Shown in pieces: positions 43,101 through 50,083 of a DNA stretch of 64,000 nucleotides (its first letter is position 1; the number at the start of each line of letters is the position of its first letter). Below the pieces are notes generated by a model that worked only from the letters and a program-made list of their open reading frames with translations, made no database searches and was not told the origin of the DNA. Source of the DNA: JANQOH01 sp965242575. GTDB taxonomy: Bacteria; Pseudomonadota; Alphaproteobacteria; UBA7887. The stretch lies in NCBI GenBank assembly GCA_965242575.1, contig OZ251461.1, positions 3,038,001 to 3,102,000 of the forward strand, written 5' to 3'. The position numbers and the translations under genes are program-made.

Positions 43101-43795
43101 GGGTGGACTGGCGCCTCGACGGGCGAACGCGGTTGAGTTTCTCCGGTCGGGACGGCCAGAGCCGGTTCGGGGCGCCGCGCGCGCGTCTGGTTGCGGTGGG
43201 GGTCGACCGCCGCTTCGCCGGCGGGCTGTCGGTCAAACTGGGCGCGGGGACGCTGCGGGAGCGCGGCGCGCGCCTGGGCATGCGTTCGTCGGGCGGTTTC
43301 GGGCCGGCGCCGGCTTCGGTGACGAATTTCGTCGACCTGGGCGTGGAAAAGCCGCTCTCGGGCAAGGCGACGGCGTTCGGGAGTTACAGTTTCGGGTCGA
43401 CGGGGTCGCGCCCCGGTGCTCCGGGTTCGCTGGTCCGGCACTGGGGCGCGTTGCGTTCGGACTCGCTGGCGGTCGGCGTTTCTGCGTCGGGCGTGTTCGC
43501 GCCGGGGGATCGGCTGACGGCGACGGCGTCTGCGCCGTTTCGCCCGCGCGGCCGGGTGGCGATGGTTCTGGCCCCGGCGCGGGAGGTTGCGGACGGCGAG
43601 GTGGCGTTCGCGGCGCGGGCGGTGTCGCTCGCGTCGGCCGGTCGGGAGGTGCGGACGCAGCTCGTCTATGACGCGTGGAGCGGCGACGGCGCGGCGGCGG
43701 TGCTGGGCGGCTATGCGCGCTTCGGGGCGGACGCCGGCGCGCCGGAGGGCGGCCCGGACTGGGGAATCGCCGCGAAGATGCGGCTCGGGTTCTGA
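40169..43795 (+). CDS. Lipidated subtilisin-type (S8) autotransporter candidate with PKD-like repeats
   Basis: A 1208-residue surface protease. The signal peptide ends in a lipobox at Cys25 (IGLLAC), followed by a Gly run and a Pro/Ala-rich linker. One diverged and three close copies of an 85-90 residue PKD/K319-like domain follow (residues about 70-450), each with VTLDGSGSSDP-like and LTVTDPGGLSATDTATVTV elements. The S8 domain has Asp520 (VAVIDGT), His547 (GQHGTRVAGV), the oxyanion Asn (STGNDGG) and Ser737 (GTSYSAPYVAG). From about residue 930 the sequence is amphipathic beta-like and ends in MRLGF with terminal Phe, as expected of an outer-membrane barrel. The overall plan recalls NalP of Neisseria, a lipidated autotransporter protease. 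It starts inside the ligA stop (ATGA) yet is unrelated to it. Targets are unknown. Confidence 0.82.
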   Translation: MKRSSLARQAALPVWAAISIGLLACGGGGGGGQSAPTAAPAPNPAPTAPPSPDPGTDPAPPAPEAVRLPMRTMDPGAVVTLVGGDRLDPEYGPLSCHWRQTAGTLRVELRGADTCAPEFDAPNPPEDAALTFTLTATDANGAVRAVVVETITVRGRPPPPRAPPPPRNRPPAADAGDDLTVDEGDPVTLDGSGSSDPENGALAFAWTQTGGAPVAPAGADTARATFTAPNLEADSVLTFRLTVTDPGGLSATDTATVTVRADNDAPTADAGSDFGVSDGDAAALDGSGSSDPEGGTLTWAWTQTGGTSTVTLSGASTSTPSFAAPQLAADDSLTFTLTVTDPGGLSATDTATVTVSADDDAPIASAGDDVTTYEGDAAALDGSGSSDPEGGALTYAWTQTGTPAATLSDASAAAPTFTAPAVTADTELTFTLTVSDAGGQSAADSVTVTVKNVRPADSTVRTPASGETLEPATAKSTASSWETAEYTASVGLPLIDASTGYAARTMGEPGGGGVTVAVIDGTVVTNHPDLPGATRVETGADRIIGQHGTRVAGVVAARRDDTGMHGVAYNANVVNMAPGSSGAAIEAAFASVAGLTGTYSYPGNRDTYTANPAGSAHVAVMSLGYPSERLSGTIASRAAAALRLAAGRGRIVVASTGNDGGAEPLGYPAKAVAEEGVAGFAIAVTSLNETGTGQASWANQCGSVKQYCLMAPGDSIYTTDGRPDSEARGYTNATGTSYSAPYVAGAAAVVWAAFPNKTASQIVDRLLTTAQQIDTATCAYDSTTGVSARCGHGALDLGAAMNPMGFISMMLPGSGAAPVRGTAVRLPPGASVRPVAALADTVVYDEQGFPFLHDLNAAFLAGEDRASASLLDGFLEPARRKWTVAPLGVGAAFSFAGPADRDRAAWRAFDTELDAGEPLRDYRFSLQPQAGLTVTVGQGAGATGARTGFAASVDRGLFADGLSVRPFAAFSGEGPGVGVDWRLDGRTRLSFSGRDGQSRFGAPRARLVAVGVDRRFAGGLSVKLGAGTLRERGARLGMRSSGGFGPAPASVTNFVDLGVEKPLSGKATAFGSYSFGSTGSRPGAPGSLVRHWGALRSDSLAVGVSASGVFAPGDRLTATASAPFRPRGRVAMVLAPAREVADGEVAFAARAVSLASAGREVRTQLVYDAWSGDGAAAVLGGYARFGADAGAPEGGPDWGIAAKMRLGF

Positions 43796-44127
43796 ACGCG
43801 CCGCCGCCCGGCGGCTCGCTTATACCGTATCGAATTCGCATTTATTCACTTCGGAATTTTTACTTCGTCATTCCCGCGAAGGCGGGAATCTTTATCTTAT
43901 TTTAGGTATATTTCCTGTCGATAGAGATTCCCGCCTTCGCGGGAATGACGGAAAATAAATGTATGTATAGGTTCGCAATTGGGCTGGTATAAGGCCCTTA
44001 TAAACGACTCGCGATTCCCGTCGGGGAGAATTTCGCCGCTCCGCGGCGGCTCCGGGAAAGGCGGGGAGCTTGCCAAACCGCCGGCGGGGGGGTATTCCCG
44101 CGCCGCGTTGACTTCTCACGCGAGCGC
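43796..44127. other. AT-richer intergenic region ahead of rpsB
   Basis: The largest gap in the window (to 44210, 415 bases). Its first half is the most AT-rich stretch seen and holds a perfect 26-bp inverted repeat (separate entry). The second half returns to high GC. TATAAG and TATAAA stretches near 43988-44002 could be promoter -10 boxes for the rpsB operon, but no matching -35 stands out. No open frame with coding character was found. Confidence 0.6.
43866..43950. repeat. Perfect 26-bp inverted repeat pair (REP/MITE-like)
   Basis: Left arm 43866-43891 and right arm 43925-43950 are exact reverse complements, separated by 33 AT-rich bases. Each arm also folds on itself: TTCCCGC-GAAG-GCGGGAA in the left and the mirror in the right. 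Arms containing ATTCCCGCGAAGGCGGGAAT are common as dispersed repeats in proteobacterial genomes. It lies after the protease stop and may act as a terminator or RNA stabiliser for it. Confidence 0.85.
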
Positions 44128-44171
44128 GCGGCCGCCCGGGGGCGGCCGCTCCGGCGCCCGGTTCGACCGGG
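44128..44171 (+). promoter_or_regulatory. Two-hairpin leader of rpsB (candidate S2 autoregulatory element)
   Basis: A 9-bp perfect stem (44128-44136 with 44141-44149, loop CGGG) is followed by a 6-bp perfect stem (CCCGGT 44157-44162 with ACCGGG 44166-44171, loop TCG). Both lie 40-80 bases ahead of the rpsB start, where ribosomal protein S2 is known to bind its own leader in other proteobacteria. Sequence alone cannot separate this from chance pairing in GC-rich DNA. Confidence 0.45.
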
Positions 44172-44210
44172 TGAACGGCTCGCGGCGGATTAGCCGGAGA
44201 ACACCATGCC

Positions 44211-45086
44211 ATGACGGCGCCCACCTTCTCGATGCGCCAGCTCCTCGAGGCCGGCGTGCATTTCGGCCACCAGACCCACCGCTGGAACCCCAAGATGGAG
44301 TCGTTCCTCTACGGCGTCCGCAACGGGATCCACATCATCGACCTGCAACAGACCGTCCCGCTGCTCTACCGCGCCCTCGACGCGGTGCGCGCGACGGTCG
44401 CCGAGGGCGGCAGGGTCCTGTTCGTCGGCACCAAGCGGCAGGCGCAGCAGCCGGTGGCCGAGGCGGCCCGGCGCTGCGGCCAGTACTACGTCAACCACCG
44501 CTGGCTCGGCGGAATGCTGACCAACTGGCGGACGATCTCCAACTCCATCGGCCGCCTGCGCAAGCTCGACGAACAGCTCGAGGCGCGGACGACGGGCCTC
44601 ACCAAGAAGGAGACCCTCAACCTCACCCGCGAGCGCGACAAGCTCGAGCGGACGCTCGGCGGCATTCGCGAGATGGGCGGCCTGCCCGACCTGGTGTTCG
44701 TCATCGACACCAACAAGGAGGAGATCGCGCAGAAGGAGGCCCGCAAGCTCGGCATCCCGCTGTTCGCGATCATCGACAGCAATTGCGACCCGGAGGGCGT
44801 CCAGTTCCCGGTGCCCGGCAACGACGATTCGACGCGCGCCATCGTCTTCTATTGCGACCTGGTGGCGCGCGCGGTGATCGACGGCCTGCAACAGGAGCAG
44901 GCGTCGCTCGGCGGCGACATCGGCGCGGCGGAGGTCGCCCCGGAGGAGGAGCTGGACGCGGCGGCGGCGGAGCCGCCTGCCGAAGAGGCGCCCGCCGGAG
45001 AGGCGGACGCGGCGCCCCGACCCCCGGCCGAGCCGGCCCCGGCGCCGGCGCCGGAAGAAGCCGCCAGGGAGGCGGGCGATGGCTGA
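44211..45086 (+). CDS. rpsB: 30S ribosomal protein S2
   Basis: A 291-residue S2, an essential small-subunit protein needed for S1 binding. The family start FSMRQLLEAGVHFGHQTHRW and GTKRQAQQPVAEAA, NHRWLGGMLTNW and LPDLVFVIDTNKE are intact. After residue 235 there is an acidic Pro/Ala/Glu-rich extension, common in Alphaproteobacteria. A two-codon frame ATG CCA TGA (44206-44214) overlaps the start and sits closer to the GGAGA site, which may influence initiation. The 3' end overlaps tsf by eight bases. It heads the rpsB to rseP block. Confidence 0.98.
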   Translation: MTAPTFSMRQLLEAGVHFGHQTHRWNPKMESFLYGVRNGIHIIDLQQTVPLLYRALDAVRATVAEGGRVLFVGTKRQAQQPVAEAARRCGQYYVNHRWLGGMLTNWRTISNSIGRLRKLDEQLEARTTGLTKKETLNLTRERDKLERTLGGIREMGGLPDLVFVIDTNKEEIAQKEARKLGIPLFAIIDSNCDPEGVQFPVPGNDDSTRAIVFYCDLVARAVIDGLQQEQASLGGDIGAAEVAPEEELDAAAAEPPAEEAPAGEADAAPRPPAEPAPAPAPEEAAREAGDG

Positions 45087-46002
45087 CGTAACCGCGGCCG
45101 AGGTGAAGGCGCTGCGCGAGAAGACCGGCGCCGGGATGATGGACTGCAAGAGGGCGCTCGGCGAATCCGGCGGCGACATGGACCGCGCGGTCGACTGGCT
45201 GCGCGCCAAGGGACTCGCGGCCGCCGCGCGAAAGGCCGGCCGCGCCGCCGCCGAGGGACTCGTCGGCGCCCGCGTGTCCGGCGCATGCGGCGCCCTGGTC
45301 GAGGTGAACTCCGAGACCGACTTCGTGGCGCGCAACGCGGAGTTCCAGGACTTCGTAGCCGCCGCCGCCGAGGCGGCGCTCGCCGCGGACGGCGTCGAGG
45401 CGCTGAAATCGGCGCCGTCGGGCGGGGGCGGCTCCATCGCCGACCGGCTGACCGGGCTGGTGGGGCGGATCGGCGAAAACCTCGTCCTGCGCCGCTCCGC
45501 GCGCCTGTCGGTCGAGGAGGGCCTCGTGGCGAGCTACGTCCACAACGCGGTTCGGCCGGGCCTCGGCAGGATCGGCGTGCTGGCGGCGCTGCGATCGAAG
45601 GCGCCGCCGGAGGCGCTGGCCGAGCTCGGCAAGCAGCTGGCCATGCACGTCGCCGCGGCGCGCCCGCTGGCGTTGAGCCGCGAGGCGGTGGACCCGGCGG
45701 CGGCGGCGCGCGAGCGCGCCGTGCTCGAGGAGCAGGCGCGGGACAGCGGCCGGCCCGCCCACGCGATTCCCAAGATGGTCGAGGGCCGGATGCGCAAGTG
45801 GTTCGAGGAGATCGTGCTGCTCGACCAGGTCTTCGTCATCGACGGCAAGACGCGGGTGCGCGACGCCGTGGCGGCGGCGGCGCAGGCCGCCGGCGCGGAG
45901 ATCGAGGTCGCCGGCTTCGCGCGTTTCGCGCTCGGCGAAGGCGTCGAAAAGAAAGACTCCGACTTCGCCGCCGAGGTCGCCGCCCAGGCGGGCGCGCATT
46001 GA
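45079..46002 (+). CDS. tsf: Elongation factor Ts
   Basis: A 307-residue guanine nucleotide exchange factor for EF-Tu. It opens AAEVKALREKTGAGMMDCKRAL (UBA-like domain), followed by the core motif VEVNSETDFVARN and the dimerisation regions; the ending KKDSDFAAEVAAQAG is usual. The start lies eight bases inside rpsB, so the two are coupled, as expected for a conserved operon. Complete. Confidence 0.98.
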   Translation: MADVTAAEVKALREKTGAGMMDCKRALGESGGDMDRAVDWLRAKGLAAAARKAGRAAAEGLVGARVSGACGALVEVNSETDFVARNAEFQDFVAAAAEAALAADGVEALKSAPSGGGGSIADRLTGLVGRIGENLVLRRSARLSVEEGLVASYVHNAVRPGLGRIGVLAALRSKAPPEALAELGKQLAMHVAAARPLALSREAVDPAAAARERAVLEEQARDSGRPAHAIPKMVEGRMRKWFEEIVLLDQVFVIDGKTRVRDAVAAAAQAAGAEIEVAGFARFALGEGVEKKDSDFAAEVAAQAGAH

Positions 46003-46051
46003 GGCCGGCGCGGACCGGACGCTGACCGCCGGCGGATCGCGGGAGGCGGGC

Positions 46052-46798
46052 ATGGCGGCGCCCGGCCCGCGCGGCGGCGCGACCCCCCGCGCCCGCCGCG
46101 TCCTGCTGAAACTGTCGGGCGAGGCGCTGATGGGCGGGCGCGCCTACGGCATAGACGCGGCGGCGGCGCGACGCGTCGCGGCGGACATTGGCGAGGTGCG
46201 CGCGGCGGGCGTCGAGGTCTGCGTCGTCGTCGGCGGCGGCAACATCTTTCGCGGACTCGCGGCGGCGGCGGAGGGAATCGACCGCGCCGCCGCCGACGGC
46301 ATGGGGATGCTGGCGACCGCGATCAACGCGCTGGCCCTCCAGAGCGCGCTGGAGGCCGGGGGAGTCGACGCGCGCGCGGTCTCCGCCGTGCCCATGAACG
46401 CCATATGCGAGCCGTTCGCGCGCCGCCGCGCCATCCGCCACCTGGAGAAGGGGCGGGTGGTGATCTGCGCCGCGGGCACCGGCAACCCCTTTTTCACCAC
46501 CGACACCGCGGCCGCGCTGCGCGCCGCCGAACTCGAATGCGCGCTGCTGCTCAAGGGGACCCAGGTCGACGGCGTTTACAGCGCGGATCCGAAGGTCGAT
46601 TCGACTGCGCGCCGCTACGAATCCCTGACCTGGGACCGGGTGCTTCGCGACGGCCTCGAGGTGATGGACGCGCCGGCCGTGTCGCTCGCCAGGGAGAACG
46701 GGATTCCCATCGCGGTGTTTTCGATTCACAATCCCGGCGCCTTCGCCGCCGCCGTCGCCGGCGAGGGCCGCTACACCTTGATCGGACGGACGGGGTAG
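46052..46798 (+). CDS. pyrH: Uridylate kinase
   Basis: A 248-residue UMP kinase (amino acid kinase fold, hexamer) of pyrimidine nucleotide synthesis, distinct from the eukaryotic enzyme. The phosphate-binding start VLLKLSGEALMG, the loop VVVGGGNIFRGL, the UMP site VICAAGTGNPFFTTDTAA and KGTQVDGVYSADPK are in place. It has a longer N-terminus than E. coli PyrH (about a dozen residues), typical of high-GC relatives. It sits between tsf and frr as in most bacteria. Confidence 0.97.
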   Translation: MAAPGPRGGATPRARRVLLKLSGEALMGGRAYGIDAAAARRVAADIGEVRAAGVEVCVVVGGGNIFRGLAAAAEGIDRAAADGMGMLATAINALALQSALEAGGVDARAVSAVPMNAICEPFARRRAIRHLEKGRVVICAAGTGNPFFTTDTAAALRAAELECALLLKGTQVDGVYSADPKVDSTARRYESLTWDRVLRDGLEVMDAPAVSLARENGIPIAVFSIHNPGAFAAAVAGEGRYTLIGRTG

Positions 46799-46802
46799 CC
46801 GC

Positions 46803-47363
46803 ATGTCAGCCGAATTCGACCTTGCCGACATCGAGCGCCGGATGAAAGGCGCCGTCGATGTCCTGAAACGGGAATATGCCGGCCTGCGCACCGGCCGCGC
46901 CTCCGCCGGCCTCGTGGAGCCCATCGTCGTCGACGCCTACGGGGGGCAGATGCCGGTGGTCCAGCTCGGCGCGGTGAGCGTCCCGGAGCCGCGCCTGATC
47001 ACCGTGCAGGTGTGGGACAAGGCGCTGGTGAAGGCGGTGACCGAGGGCATCCGCGACAGCGGCCTGGGCCTCAACCCCGCGGCCGACGGCCAGCTGGTGC
47101 GCGTGCCGATCCCCGAACTCACCGAGGAGCGCCGCCGCGAGCTCGCCAGGGTGGCGCACAAATACGCCGAGGACTCGCGCGTCGCGGTGCGCAACGTCCG
47201 GCGCGACGGGATGGACACGTTGAAGCGGCTCGAGCGCGCCGGCGAGATCTCGCGGGACGACCGGGAGCGGCGCTCCGGCGAGGTCCAGGACCTGACCGAC
47301 GCGGCGATCGGCGCCATCGACGCCGAGATGGCGCGGAAGGAAAAGGAAATCCTCCAGGTCTGA
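46803..47363 (+). CDS. frr: Ribosome recycling factor
   Basis: A 186-residue factor that splits post-termination ribosomes with EF-G. The family features are RRMKGAVDVLKREYAGLRTGRASAGLVEPIVVD-like (seen as EYAGLRTGRASAGLVEPI), then QLGAVSVPEPRLITVQVWD, LVRVPIPELTEERRRELAR and VRNVRRDGMD. The start lies four bases after pyrH and the stop four before uppS, so the operon is tight. Complete. Confidence 0.98.
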   Translation: MSAEFDLADIERRMKGAVDVLKREYAGLRTGRASAGLVEPIVVDAYGGQMPVVQLGAVSVPEPRLITVQVWDKALVKAVTEGIRDSGLGLNPAADGQLVRVPIPELTEERRRELARVAHKYAEDSRVAVRNVRRDGMDTLKRLERAGEISRDDRERRSGEVQDLTDAAIGAIDAEMARKEKEILQV

Positions 47364-47367
47364 CGGC

Positions 47368-48099
47368 ATGGAAACCGCCGCCGCCGCGCAACCGCCGCCG
47401 CCCCGCCACATCGCCATCGTCATGGACGGCAACGGGCGCTGGGCCGCCGACCGGGGCCTGCCCACCGCCGCCGGCCACCGGCGCGGCGCCGAGGCGGCGC
47501 GCGCCGCGGTGCGCGGCTGCCTCGACCTGGGAGTCGAATACCTGACCCTCTACGCCTTCTCGTCCGAGAACTGGAAGCGCCCGGCGGACGAGGTGCGCGA
47601 CCTGATGGGCCTGCTGCGCCTCTACCTCCGGCGCGAGCTCGACGAACTGGCCGAGGCCGGCGTGCGGCTGCGCGCGATCGGCGGGCGCGACCGCCTCGAC
47701 GCCGACATCCGGGCGCTGATCGCCGCCGCCGAGGCGCGCACCGGCGCCAACGCCCGGCTGACCCTGACGGTGGCGCTCAATTACGGCTCGCGCAACGAGA
47801 TCGCCGCCGCCGCCCGGGCCATCGCCCGCGACGCGCGCGCCGGGCGCATCGACCCGGAATCGATCGACGCGGCGGCGTTCTCCGCCCGCCTCGAGACCGG
47901 CGGCTCGCCCGACCCCGACCTGGTGATCCGGACCGGTGGCGAGCGCCGGCTGAGCAACTTCCTGCTCTGGCAGTCCGCTTATTCCGAACTGGTCTTCACG
48001 CCGACCATGTGGCCCGATTTCGGCCGCGAGTCCCTCGAGGCGGCCATCGGCGAATATCGCGGCCGGGAGCGGCGCTACGGCGCCGCGCGCCGGCGATGA
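47368..48099 (+). CDS. uppS: Undecaprenyl diphosphate synthase
   Basis: A 243-residue cis-prenyltransferase that makes the C55 lipid carrier for peptidoglycan and surface glycans. The substrate motif HIAIVMDGNGRWAADRGLP has the catalytic Asp and the Gly-Asn-Gly-Arg-Trp core; GHRRGAEAAR and LYAFSSENWKRP follow. The allylic site ends PDLVIRTGGERRLSNFLLWQ. The stop overlaps cdsA as ATGA. It also supports the GT39-like and GT4 genes elsewhere in the window, which may use polyprenyl-linked sugars. Confidence 0.97.
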   Translation: METAAAAQPPPPRHIAIVMDGNGRWAADRGLPTAAGHRRGAEAARAAVRGCLDLGVEYLTLYAFSSENWKRPADEVRDLMGLLRLYLRRELDELAEAGVRLRAIGGRDRLDADIRALIAAAEARTGANARLTLTVALNYGSRNEIAAAARAIARDARAGRIDPESIDAAAFSARLETGGSPDPDLVIRTGGERRLSNFLLWQSAYSELVFTPTMWPDFGRESLEAAIGEYRGRERRYGAARRR

Positions 48100-48872
48100 C
48101 CGAGTCCGCCGCGCGTCTCGTCTCCGCCCTCGTTCTCGCGCCCGCGGCGCTCGCGGCCGCCTGGGCGGGCGGGCCGTGGCTGCTGGCGCTGGTCGCCGCG
48201 GCGCTCGCCATCGCCGCCGGCGAATGGCGGATGCTGGCGCGGCCGCCGGGGGGCCTCCCGGCCCTCGCCGCGCTTCTGGCGCCGGCGCTGGCGCTGGCCG
48301 CGCTCGGCCTCGCCGGGTGGGCGCTGGCGCTGCTCGGCGCGGGCGGGCTGGCGGCCGCGGCCGCCGCGGCGCGGCGCGGCGCGCCCGTCTGGCCGGCGGC
48401 GGCGGGGCCCGTCTATCTCGGCGGCCCGGCGGCGGCGATCCTCTGGCTGCGCGACGTTCCCGACCGAGGGCCGGCGCTGGCGGCCGGGCTGCTGGTCGTC
48501 GTCTGGGCGACCGATATCGGCGCCTGGGCGGTCGGGCGGGCGGTGGGCGGGCCGAAACTGGCGCCGCGCGTGAGCCCGGCGAAGACCTGGGCCGGCTCCG
48601 TCGGCGGCGCCGCCGCCGCCGGGGCGGCGGGCGCGGCGCTTGGCCCCGCCGCCGGCGGCGGCGGCCCGGTCTTCGGCATGCTCGCCGGAGTCGCGCTCTC
48701 GGCCGCCGCGCAGTCGGGAGACCTCTTCGAATCGTGGCTCAAGCGCCGCCGCGGGGTGAAGGATTCCGGCCGGCTGATCCCCGGCCATGGCGGGCTGCTC
48801 GACCGGGTCGACGGGCTGATGGGCGCCGCGCCGGCGCTGGCGGCGCTCGTCCTCCTCGCGGGCGGCGGGTAA
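48096..48872 (+). CDS. cdsA: Phosphatidate cytidylyltransferase
   Basis: A 258-residue integral membrane enzyme making CDP-diacylglycerol for phospholipids. About seven hydrophobic segments are seen, most Ala/Leu/Gly-rich. The C-terminal signature spans FESWLKRRRGVKDSGRLIPG and HGGLLDRVDGLM, which matches the S-x-x-K-R-x4-K-D-x6-P-G-H-G-G-x2-D-R-x-D consensus. ATG 48096 overlaps the uppS stop. The N-terminal half is weakly conserved, as usual. Confidence 0.95.
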   Translation: MTESAARLVSALVLAPAALAAAWAGGPWLLALVAAALAIAAGEWRMLARPPGGLPALAALLAPALALAALGLAGWALALLGAGGLAAAAAAARRGAPVWPAAAGPVYLGGPAAAILWLRDVPDRGPALAAGLLVVVWATDIGAWAVGRAVGGPKLAPRVSPAKTWAGSVGGAAAAGAAGAALGPAAGGGGPVFGMLAGVALSAAAQSGDLFESWLKRRRGVKDSGRLIPGHGGLLDRVDGLMGAAPALAALVLLAGGG

Positions 48873-48877
48873 GCGCG

Positions 48878-50068
48878 GTGGCGGAGGAGCCGCGCGGCGT
48901 CTGCGTCCTGGGGTCGACCGGGTCCATCGGCTGCGCCACGGTCGACCTGCTGGCCGCCGACCCCGGGCGCTACCGCGTCGAGGCGCTGACGGCGCACCGC
49001 AACGCCGGCCTTCTGGCGCGGCAGGCGCGGCGGTTGAAGCCCCGCCTCGCGGCGGTGGCGGACCCCGCCGCCTATTCTGCCCTCAAGGCGGAGCTCGACG
49101 GCGCGCCGGTGCGCGTCGCCGCCGGTCCGGAGGCGCTCGTCGAGGCGGCGGCGCAGCCGGCCGAATGGGTGATGGCGGCCATCGTCGGCGCCGCCGGCCT
49201 CGCGCCCACCATGGCGGCCCTGCGCCGGGGCGCGGTGGTGGCGCTCGCCAACAAGGAATGCCTCGTATGCGCCGGGGAGGCGGTGATGGCGGAGGCCGCG
49301 CGCGGCGGCGCCACGCTGCTGCCGGTCGACTCCGAGCACAACGCCGTCTTCCAGGTCTTCGACTTCGAACGGCCCGAACGGGTCGAGAAGATCGTCCTGA
49401 CCGCCTCCGGCGGGCCGTTCCGCGCCTGGAGCCGCGCCGCGATGGCGGCGGCGACGCCCGGCGAGGCGGTCGACCATCCGACCTGGGACATGGGCGCCAA
49501 GATCTCCGTCGATTCGGCGACCATGATGAACAAGGGCCTTGAAACGATCGAGGCTTACCATATGTTCCCGGTGTCCGAACGGCAGATCGAGGTGCTGGTC
49601 CATCCGCAATCCGTCGTCCACGGCATGGTCGCCTATTGCGACGGGTCGGTGCTGGCGCAGCTCGGCGCGCCGGACATGCGCACGCCCATCGCCCGGTGCC
49701 TCGCATGGCCCGACCGCATACCGGCGCCCGCGCCGAGGCTCGATCTCGCCGCGCTGGGGCGGCTCGACTTCGAGAAGCCGGACGAGGAGCGTTTCCCGGC
49801 CATCCGGGTGGCCCGCGAGGCGCTGGCGCGGGGCGGCGGCGCGGCGACCGCGCTGAACGCCGCCAACGAGGTCGCGGTGCGCGGGTTCCTGCGCGGCGAC
49901 ATAGGCTTTCTCGACATCGTCCCGGTCGCCGAAAGGACGGTCGAGGCGCTCGCCGGCGGGGCGCCGGCGTCGCTCGCCGAGTTCGTGGCGGTGGACGAGG
50001 AGGCGCGCGAGGTGGCGCGCGGCCTGGTCGCCGGCGCGGGGGGCCGCTCCCGCCCGGCGCCCGACTGA
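48878..50068 (+). CDS. dxr: 1-deoxy-D-xylulose-5-phosphate reductoisomerase
   Basis: A 396-residue NADPH enzyme of the MEP isoprenoid pathway. The dinucleotide turn VCVLGSTGSIGCATVDLL is at residues 8-25; VALANKECLVCAG, the metal site PVDSEHNAVFQ, the loop LTASGGPFR and WDMGAKISVDSATMMNKGLE are all present. GTG 48878 was chosen as the first start after the cdsA stop that keeps the turn near the N-terminus. It feeds the same isoprenoid pool used by UppS. Confidence 0.97.
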   Translation: MAEEPRGVCVLGSTGSIGCATVDLLAADPGRYRVEALTAHRNAGLLARQARRLKPRLAAVADPAAYSALKAELDGAPVRVAAGPEALVEAAAQPAEWVMAAIVGAAGLAPTMAALRRGAVVALANKECLVCAGEAVMAEAARGGATLLPVDSEHNAVFQVFDFERPERVEKIVLTASGGPFRAWSRAAMAAATPGEAVDHPTWDMGAKISVDSATMMNKGLETIEAYHMFPVSERQIEVLVHPQSVVHGMVAYCDGSVLAQLGAPDMRTPIARCLAWPDRIPAPAPRLDLAALGRLDFEKPDEERFPAIRVAREALARGGGAATALNAANEVAVRGFLRGDIGFLDIVPVAERTVEALAGGAPASLAEFVAVDEEAREVARGLVAGAGGRSRPAPD

Positions 50069-50083
50069 ACGCATGGAGTAACG

